The translations under genes and the position numbers were made by a program. A DNA stretch of 64,000 nt from Lyophyllum atratum (Eukaryota; Basidiomycota; Agaricomycetes; Agaricales; Lyophyllaceae). The notes under the pieces were generated by a model. It was not told the DNA's origin, did no database searches, and saw only the letters and a program-made list of their open reading frames with translations. Positions 57,331 to 64,000 of this stretch are shown one piece after another (the first letter of the stretch is position 1; the number at the start of each line of letters is the position of its first letter). The stretch lies in the NCBI GenBank assembly GCA_014905825.1, contig JACGCN010000033.1, forward strand, positions 1 through 64,000, read 5' to 3'.

Positions 57331-58440
57331 AGGGGGATGAGTTCTCAGTCGGGGTTGGGCGGGTTAGACGGTGGGTGGGAGTAAGGTGTGTGGGTGGGTT
57401 CCAGATCAATGGTCGGTTCGACAGTTGGCCGCTTCATAAACGCATTGAAGGCGATGAGAAATCTGTCATGGAGAGTCAGGATTGGCAGATGGATGCGGTG
57501 GTTAGGGTCCTGGTGTGTGTAATGTAATTCATTCCCTTCCCTAAGGCGTCGACATCTTGCCGCTTATCTCCATTAGTGGCCCTAAACGCCAACGGATTAC
57601 AAGAGCTTCCTTGGCCAAGGCTGTCCTCCCCGCCACTACGTTCGCTAGCCCAAATAATCGAAGTGTAACGGAAAGCGCGACAGAACGGGGGTTTGTGATA
57701 CCTTACTGTGCAAGTTGAACGAATTAATGGATGCGGGACGGTTCGAGGGGAAATCCACGGTACGTACCACTTGTAGAAGCGCAAAATGTGCCGGGTCGGA
57801 GGTAAATTTCCACTGGAATACATGATATCAGGAAGACGATCGAAAAAGGGAGAAAAAAAGACGATACCTAAAAGGCTCTGAAAGATCGCGATAAGCAAAC
57901 TCAGGAAGGGCCCTCCTATATCTTCGAGCGCGGCTCTGGTCAGCCCGAACGCGAACTTGAGATGAGGGGCCGTCTAAGCACATGTACGAGCCATCCAAGA
58001 GTCCGGACATCTGCGCCTGGTTCGTGTGGTCAGTTTCCGAACCTTCAGACAGTCCAGCGACAAGGGTACGAATGGCGGAAGAGGCTTACGTCGCACGAGA
58101 ATCTGGTCGTTGCGCCAAGTTATCCAACTTGAACGACCCGATCGTGATGGATGGGATGAGCAGCACGTTTGCATAGGCATGAAGTCGCAGCGTCGGGACG
58201 ATCAACTGGCCAGGGGGCATCAAGTACTTAGCCCTATCTCGAGTCGCGCCTTCGATGTAAGCGCATTTCCTTCAATCGTCGTGTATGCAGGAAAGCCAAG
58301 CAAGCACTCAAAGGGTGACGAGATCGCGACTTGACGCATGAAGCTACAAAATGATACACCAATAAAGCAATCAGCGAGTAAGATACAGTACGATAATACA
58401 CACACAAATATCACCGCCCCCCACCCCCACACACGCGCCC
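57331..58440. other. Intergenic
   Basis: Short frames on both strands; none is convincing. An alternative upstream exon for the gene ending at 56113 (IAFNAFMKRPTVEPTIDLEP, about 57420-57460) is possible but no donor was found. Confidence 0.35.
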
Positions 58441-58443
58441 ACT

Positions 58444-58480
58444 CCCGATCCCAATCCCAATCCCAATCCCAATCCCAAAC
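58444..58480. repeat. CCCAAT microsatellite
   Basis: About five consecutive CCCAAT hexamers lie just downstream of the HUA1-type gene stop, on the plus strand. Confidence 0.9.
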
Positions 58481-58507
58481 GAACACCCCCTGCCGGATTC
58501 CACACAC

Positions 58508-60035
58508 TCAAGTAAACACCCTCCCCAACCCCGCACACCCCTCACACCGCATCGAATCAAATATAAACAGACTAACACTCCCCCTCCCCTGACAACCCCA
58601 GCACATCCTTCCGCCCAGTCTCGGATCGCCAGCGGGGTACACTATAGCATCGGGGGGCGGCGCCGTGTACGGGGATAGCGTGCGGATTTGCTGGTGCGGA
58701 GGCGGGTATGGGTAGGGGGAGGGCTGGAAGTGGGGGATCGGAGGCGGCGATGGGACGTGGTACGGGGAGGGTTGTTGCGGATGTGGGTGCTGTGGATGTC
58801 GCGGAGGAGAAGGAGGGGGAGGCGGTGCAGCCTGCCGTGGCGAACGGAACGCAGGGAGTGGGCGCTGGAACGTCGTGGTCATGGTTGTCGAAGGCGAGGC
58901 GGGGGAGGAGAATGAGTACGCCAGAGGGCCTGAAAACGGTTTACTGTACTTAGACCAGCATTTCCTGCACGGGTGGGACGGGTCCGCGTGTTTGAAGCCG
59001 ATGTTGTGGCCTGCCAGTGTCAGGGGCGTCAGCACGCACCTGGGGAAGGGAAGGAAAGAGGGAGCGCATACATTTGGGACACGTGAACCCCTTTGGATAG
59101 ACGAGCAGCTTCCCGTCCTTCAGTAACGGCCGGCCCGGCGTGGGCGACTTGGTTGGACGCCCGTCGTCCGATGGGGGGGTTGGTGCAGGAGGAGGACGAG
59201 CGGAGGAAGGGGCGTGTCCTGAGCTTGGAGGTGTCGTTGGCGGAGGACCGGGTGGAGGAGCGTACCCCGAGGAACCTGCGTTGGGCTGTGGATTCGAATC
59301 TCCCGTCCCTGCGGCGTAGAAGTCGCGTGCGAAGTCTGAGGAGAGTGAGGCGGGAGAGGCGGGTGAGGCAGGAGAGGCGGGAGAGGCAGGAGAGGCGGGA
59401 GAGGCGGGAGAGGCGGGGTTGGAGGACGCTCGTCGTGGTGGGAGGGGAGGGGGCCCCGGCGAATGCGAATCCGGGGTAGAGGGACCCGCTCCGTAGCTTG
59501 CATAGTTTGGCTGGAGGTGCTGATGCTGCTGCTGTCCGGGATAACCTGACCAACTCGGGCTGGATCCAGTCTGCTGCGGCGACACACCGGGTTGGCTATA
59601 CGTAGGTCCCGGCCCTGTCAACTGCGTCGTAATGGTGTCCACGAGCTGTCGCAGCAGCGAAGGAGGTCCTTGGGTATGGAAGGGTAGTGGAGGTTGCGTG
59701 ACGTGTATGGCTGGGACCTGGGGCGGGGGCTGCCATGGTATGGGCTGCGGTTGGGCCGGGGGTGGTGGTGGGGCGGGTTGGAATGGGCGCCGTGGACCTT
59801 GTTCTACGGTGCTTTCTCCGTGATGAACGTCTGGGCTGGGTGTGTAGGCTGGAGGAAGGTCTTCATCGAGGCCGGTGGGCTCATTCGAATGAGCATGATT
59901 CGCAACTGCGGAATCGTCTGGGCGGGCAGGGTGAGGAGCGCTGGAAGACGAAGCAGAGGAGGATAAGCCGGTGGGATTGGGTGTAGGGGTTGTCGAGCGA
60001 AATGGGTTGCGTCCGGAGGTTATGGGTGCGGTCAT
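58508..60035 (-). CDS. HUA1: HUA1-family zinc-binding protein
   Basis: ATG 60035 (MTAPITSGRNPF) is chosen; an upstream in-frame ATG exists at 60146. The N-terminal two thirds are Pro-rich, with PPAYTPS (PPxY-like, a WW-domain ligand) and a run of PAS/PASPAS repeats at about residue 195. The C-terminal core matches the yeast Hua1 family: RPLLKDGKLLVYPKGFTCPK, then across an intron (GTATGC...GGCAG) HNIGFKHADPSHPCRKCW, and finally YPAGDPRLGGRMCWGCQGRG with RCEGCAGLGRVF. The four CxxC pairs resemble the DnaJ type I zinc module. Hua1 is cytoplasmic and linked in yeast to ubiquitin ligase/actin-patch factors; the role here is inferred from family. Stop TGA 58508-58510. Confidence 0.85.
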
Positions 60036-60229
60036 CGTCGAGGATGGCAATGAGCACGCTGTTCTGTGTTCTGCACAAAGCGGTGCAAGACGATTCGGAT
60101 CTGTGATCGGTGATGGCGATAGCGTGGGTTCCAAACAAGCACTCATTGCGGCCCGAACACTGCCAACCAGTCGGTTCCTGGCTTTATCAGACTCACCTCC
60201 ACGTCTCCACCGCATCTTCCGTCTCGCCC

Positions 60230-60475
60230 TCGCCTTCCCCCTTCTCCTCCTCCCTCTCCACCTTGGCCTTTAGAAGGTGTAGGCCTCCCTGCCTTTATCT
60301 CGTGCAACTTGACCTTCCTGTGGGGGTTGCCCGACAATCACGGCGCTGAGTGGGGTCATAGGGCGACCGAGGTGGTATTTCGAGTCGTACTGGAAGAGTA
60401 AACATGAGTCGAAGGTCAGCAAATGTTGCTTTGGGAGGCCTTGGCATGAAATCGAAAAGATTTGCCGCTGCTACC
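60230..60475 (-). pseudogene. Decayed fragment of the RCC1-PHD gene
   Basis: The segment matches 32395-32620 in order: a Lys/Gly-rich coding tail, GCGCTGAGTGGGG, CCGAGGTGGTAT, GAGTC..ACTGG, and past the exon edge the intronic sequence up to GGGAGG..TGGYATGAAA. The PHD cysteines are not all kept and frames are broken, so it is a DNA-level partial duplicate. It lies just upstream of the HUA1-type gene start and may overlap its promoter. Confidence 0.7.
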
Positions 60476-60864
60476 TGCGTCTCGAGCTCACGATCGCCCG
60501 CAGACACGGAGAGGGAAGGGCATTGCTTGGTTATGCTGTATACAGCACTCATTCTGTTGATTGTCCTCTTCCTTTCCGCTTTCCCGACTCCTCGAATTGG
60601 GGAGAACTGAGTTCGATCGCTCCAAGAATTTCGACAGCTTTCAAAACCTCCTCATCACCGAGACCCAACGCCCGCTGGTGCTCTCGCAGTAACAATTCTC
60701 AGATCGATAATACGTGTCTGTTAGTGAGCGTAGATGTATGAGAAGGGTAATCGCACTTCGTTCAGTAATAATCTTGATAAGATAATGGCAGATCAGGTGG
60801 TTCTTGGGTTGTTCAGAGTCGACAAGTCCTAACATGCACTGTGCAGAACTTCCACGAAGCGCAC

Positions 60865-62155
60865 ATGCCGAGCACGATGCCCTCCATCTTTCCTCAAGAG
60901 ATCGTGGACAAAATCATCCAGGAGATTGATGGGCCCACCAGAGTCAGAAAGCACGCCTTCCAATCATGCAGTCTCGTATCCCAATCATTCCGCGACCCCG
61001 CACAGAAGCACCTGTTTCGATATCTCCTTGTCGATCCGGCCATCGCATCTCAGTACACATCCATATGCGAGATCCTACACGCGAGTCCCCGCATGTGCAG
61101 ATTCGTGGAATCTATATGCTTTATCATCGACACGGACACACTCTCTGAGTTGACTCCCCCGGGGCTCCCTGACTTGCCCCGCTTGCACCATGTCACAGTG
61201 ACCGGCGGCCGTCATCTTGGGTGGCGCGACAACTGGGCGTACATCCCAGAAGCAGTCAAGAGTGATCTATGCGACATCATTCGGCGGCCCACTGTAGCGG
61301 TTCTCAGCATCTACATGATATCCGGCTTCCCCATTGGCGTCGTATGTTCATGCTCACAGCTTACGATGCTTGACGTATGGGATGTCCTCTTTGCTACTGG
61401 TTCCCATAACCCTCCGCCCTCTTATTCTTCGACACCATCAATCGAAGCAGAACAACTGCATATTCTGAGGGTGTTCTCGGAAACCGGTACCACCGTCGTT
61501 CACCCACCGCTCCATGCCAGCCCTGACGAAGCACCACCACCCTCATCCACCCTCCGCCTCAACAATTCCAACCTTGCCCGTATCTTGGAGGAAGACGAAT
61601 TCGCCGAACGGCTCAACTCCCTTAGCTGTAAACTCCCATACTTCGAAGCCATCGAGTCCAACACCGAATGTGCGTGTCACACATGCACCTACCACCTCCT
61701 CCCATCAACTGACACTGCTCCGACGTCGTGATTCAGCCGTGGCGAAGGGCCTTAACCTCCCAAACCTCCGTACCTTGAGGAGTCTCTTCAAATCCAACCA
61801 CCTCCAGGGTGGCATCACAATCCACCTTGTAGGGGTCGTTCTCCTACGATTTCCAAACATCAATAACCTCGTAGAGTTCACCATCACCACCGACGTCGGA
61901 ACTCTCATGAGTGACCGCCGATACCCAGCTGTATGGGCGCGTATCGATCGGCACCTGACAGAAGATCGGCCGCCTGGCGCGAAACGTACAACGGTGATCA
62001 TCGCACTTTCAATGGCGGATTCATATTCCATAGAAGCTATTCGAGAGCTTTTCAACAAGATGTTCCCGCGGTTGGTGGAAAGGGGGCAGCTCAAAGTAGA
62101 GCTTCACTGGCCAACTCGGGTTCCTTCCCTCATCACGATTATGCCGTTGGTATGA
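60865..62155 (+). CDS. F-box-like protein
   Basis: Two exons, 60865-61669 and 61737-62155, intron GTGCGT...GATTCAG (67 bp), in frame; about 407 residues. The start MPSTMPSIFPQEIVDKIIQE followed by CSLVSQSFRDPAQKHLFRYL is the degenerate F-box pattern common in agaricomycete LPxE-type proteins. The rest has leucine-rich, repeat-like spacing (LPRLHHVTVTGG, QLTMLDVWDVLF, LPNLRTLRSLFKS, FPNINNLVEFTIT). Such proteins act as substrate receptors of SCF ubiquitin ligases, with targets unknown. Tail to tail with the kinase-like gene, about 290 bp apart. Confidence 0.75.
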
Positions 62156-62447
62156 TTTCGCCGCGGAGGAACGTGGGGAGGTCGATGCCGGTGATGTGGC
62201 GGGTTTCGGTGAAATCGCATGAGCATACTATTGACACATTGTGATGTATGGATTTGTACGGGCGGTGAGTAGGAAATGTACTTCAGTATCATGATGAACA
62301 GTCCAGCATGTCAGATGTATCATCATGCGTGGTATGCTGCTTACCTCCGAGCTTGATATCAATACAAGCCGTACTACGAGTACCCGCTGTGCGGAGTCCA
62401 TGATAAGATGGTTCCGCAGTAACCATCATCGATACTGCGCCAGCCAT

Positions 62448-63560
62448 CTATACATTTGCAGCTGCCTGTCGCTTCCGGACCATGTACTCCGACTCCTCCC
62501 AATTCTTCGCCATTCCAATTTCACCCTCATTGGCTCTTCCGAACTCGACGATCTCGCTATCAGAGATATCAGGGTTGGCATCCATGTACCGCCTCACGTC
62601 GTGCAACCACCCCCGGAGCTTGTTCTCATTGAAGAACTCATTCATATACTCCTCCACCACCAGTTGGTCGATGATCACCTGGGGTGGGAAATGTTCGCCG
62701 GGCCACGTCTGCCCACCGATCTCGACTGGAGGCTCGGGATTAGCGAGGGCTATGAAGGAGGTTATAAGCGGAATGCCGAAATATGCCGAATAAGGGACGC
62801 ACAATTGTCCCATATGTTCATGTGGTACGCTGCGTCTTTCAGCATGCCGCATCCCATGCTCCCGACATCCATAACATGTGCGCCAGCCTTCCAGTGATTG
62901 TCAAAGAAGCATTTATGCTTCTTCTGCAGGTAAGTGAAGTCGATGAGGCGATACTCTCCATTCTGTGTGACGATGTGAAGCTCGGAAAAGTCGCTGTGAT
63001 GCATGCCGTGCGCATGCAGATCCGCCAAAACGTCTAAGATATCCAGTCTGACAAAATGCGCAGCCAGGGGAGTAATTAGAATTGCACTTTTACAGGAAAC
63101 GTGGAGTCATTTTACCGTTCATTCATCGGTAAGTCCTTGAACTTTCCAACAACAGGGTTGCCGCAATACTCAAGAACAAGACATCCTAGCCTCCTCCTAC
63201 TGTGTTTGACGCATCTCCACTCGTAATACCCGTAGAAGCGAGGAACAACAGTGCCCTGGACATCTTTCAATGCGCTCGCGTAGTGGTCTGCCTCTTTCTT
63301 GAGGTCCTCGAAAGATTGCGAGCCCCACGCTAGCTTCAGTACCACCGGAGATTGGTCATGTTCTAGTATAGCGGAGTAGATGGTGGAGTGGACATTGTCA
63401 TGCAGGAGTAGTGTTGCCGCGGCTCTGCCATCAACCGGCTTCGGCCGACTCCGAAGCCACGGCTCGAGCCGAGCCGTGGTCGAGCAGACTTCAATGACAT
63501 CATATCGGCTTACTGTCAACTCGGCCCTGATAACCGGTTCAGCCGGCTCGTCCTCCTCCT
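62448..63560 (-). CDS. Atypical protein kinase-like protein, 5' end unresolved
   Basis: Three exons are readable. The upper one contains SPVVLKLAWGSQSFEDLKKE (VxLK-like lysine), WRCVKHSRRRLGCLVLEYCG (hinge region). After intron GTAAAATG...TGTCAG (about 63042-63113) come VLADLHAHGMHHSDF (catalytic loop, HxD with S in place of R) and YRLIDFTYL (DFG-like). Intron GTGCGTCC...CATAG (about 62749-62804) leads to the C-terminal exon ending RKRQAAANV at 62448. This is the kinase-like fold seen in many agaricomycete expansions. The HHSD and IDF motifs differ from canonical HRD and DFG, so activity is uncertain. The frame is open upstream to an acidic SEEEEEDEPAEP stretch without an ATG, so at least one upstream exon is missing from my model. 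Confidence 0.65.
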
Positions 63561-63569
63561 CCTCCTCTG

Positions 63570-64000
63570 AATTTCACTTCCTCACTCTACCCACCTGCCG
63601 GCTTCTGTAATGGCTATTAACATCCACGGTATGTGTTTCCTTTCTCAGGCTCATAATATTTGTCCCCATCTCTCAATGACAGTGCCAACAGGACGTCCGT
63701 CACGTCCTCTCGAGTCCCCGACCATCATGAACATTACTAGACTCAGTCACAGAGGTATCATTGCGAATCCTCTTGGGGCAATCTCAAACGCAGAAATGAA
63801 TAGACGGTGACCGGAAGGACTTTTGGCGGTTGGTCCCGCTCACATATACAGGTGCGAGTCCGTGCGACAATGCTCCGCGGACCGCGATTGAGTTGGTTTG
63901 ACCATGGGAATCCAACCTCCACGATGGAGTCCGAGATGGACGTCGACTAACGACGATGAGCTGGAATTGGAGCTGGATCTCCTCCCCACACCTATATCCC
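63570..64000. other. Right end, no gene assigned
   Basis: It may contain the first exon of the kinase-like gene on the minus strand. A plus-strand frame at 63610-63810 lacks support. Confidence 0.35.

Noticed and set aside
58687..60000. Plus-strand Gly/Arg/Val-rich frames
   Set aside because: They are antisense shadows of the Pro-rich HUA1-type coding sequence.

Overview
The window looks like nuclear DNA of a filamentous basidiomycete, most likely an Agaricomycete. Genes are cut by many short introns (about 46-66 bp, GTRNGT donors, CTRAY-like branch sites, YAG acceptors). The gene content fits too: an OrsD-type C2H2 protein, a laccase of agaricomycete type, F-box and atypical kinase-like proteins, a HUA1-type zinc protein and an RCC1-PHD fusion. 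Assignments come from reading translations and motifs by eye; no database was searched.

Layout. 1-4.0 kb is repetitive: tRNA-like heads, a conserved body and GC-rich variable-number tandem repeats, all read from the minus strand. 4.0-7.9 kb holds a minus-strand OrsD/telomere-linked-helicase-like gene with two apparent frameshifts. 8.0-11.3 kb is repeat-rich: a 178-bp tandem duplication, three degenerate tRNA-like relics and a 353-bp tandem triplication. 11.3-12.5 kb carries a coiled-coil gene with a duplicated exon-intron unit. 12.9-15.6 kb is gene-poor with palindromes. 15.85-19.56 kb is an 11-exon SNF2-family ATPase gene, followed upstream by a decayed copy of its 3' half (20.0-20.35 kb).

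20.5-29.2 kb is accessory in character. A 598-bp fold-back sequence, tandemly repeated small exons, an 864-aa protein of unknown function, a small three-exon gene, a second inverted repeat, tandem arrays rich in a GTCGAC-centred palindrome, and a second tRNA-headed element with a tandem-repeat tail follow one another. 29.26-30.07 kb is a PHD-finger gene whose 5' end is replaced by a dispersed repeat also found at 11.3 kb.

30.8-39.9 kb returns to gene-dense chromosome, all on the minus strand: a hypothetical protein, an RCC1-PHD fusion, a degraded region with conserved peptide stretches but stops and frame breaks, a proline-rich protein with two C-x-C-x8-C-x2-C motifs, and a basic nuclear-type protein. 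41-47 kb holds a single-pass membrane protein gene and two diverged copies of an unidentified gene. 47.6-50.8 kb has a complete laccase gene divergent from a small secreted protein gene. 50.8-56.1 kb is mostly without recognisable genes. 56.1-63.6 kb has an uncharacterised gene, the HUA1 homologue, a decayed fragment of the RCC1-PHD gene, an F-box-like gene and a kinase-like gene.

The genes do not form one pathway. The coherent signals are clusters of selfish or duplicated DNA (1-12 kb, 20-29 kb) embedded in ordinary chromosome, and one probable secretion/lignin-modification pair (laccase plus small secreted protein).
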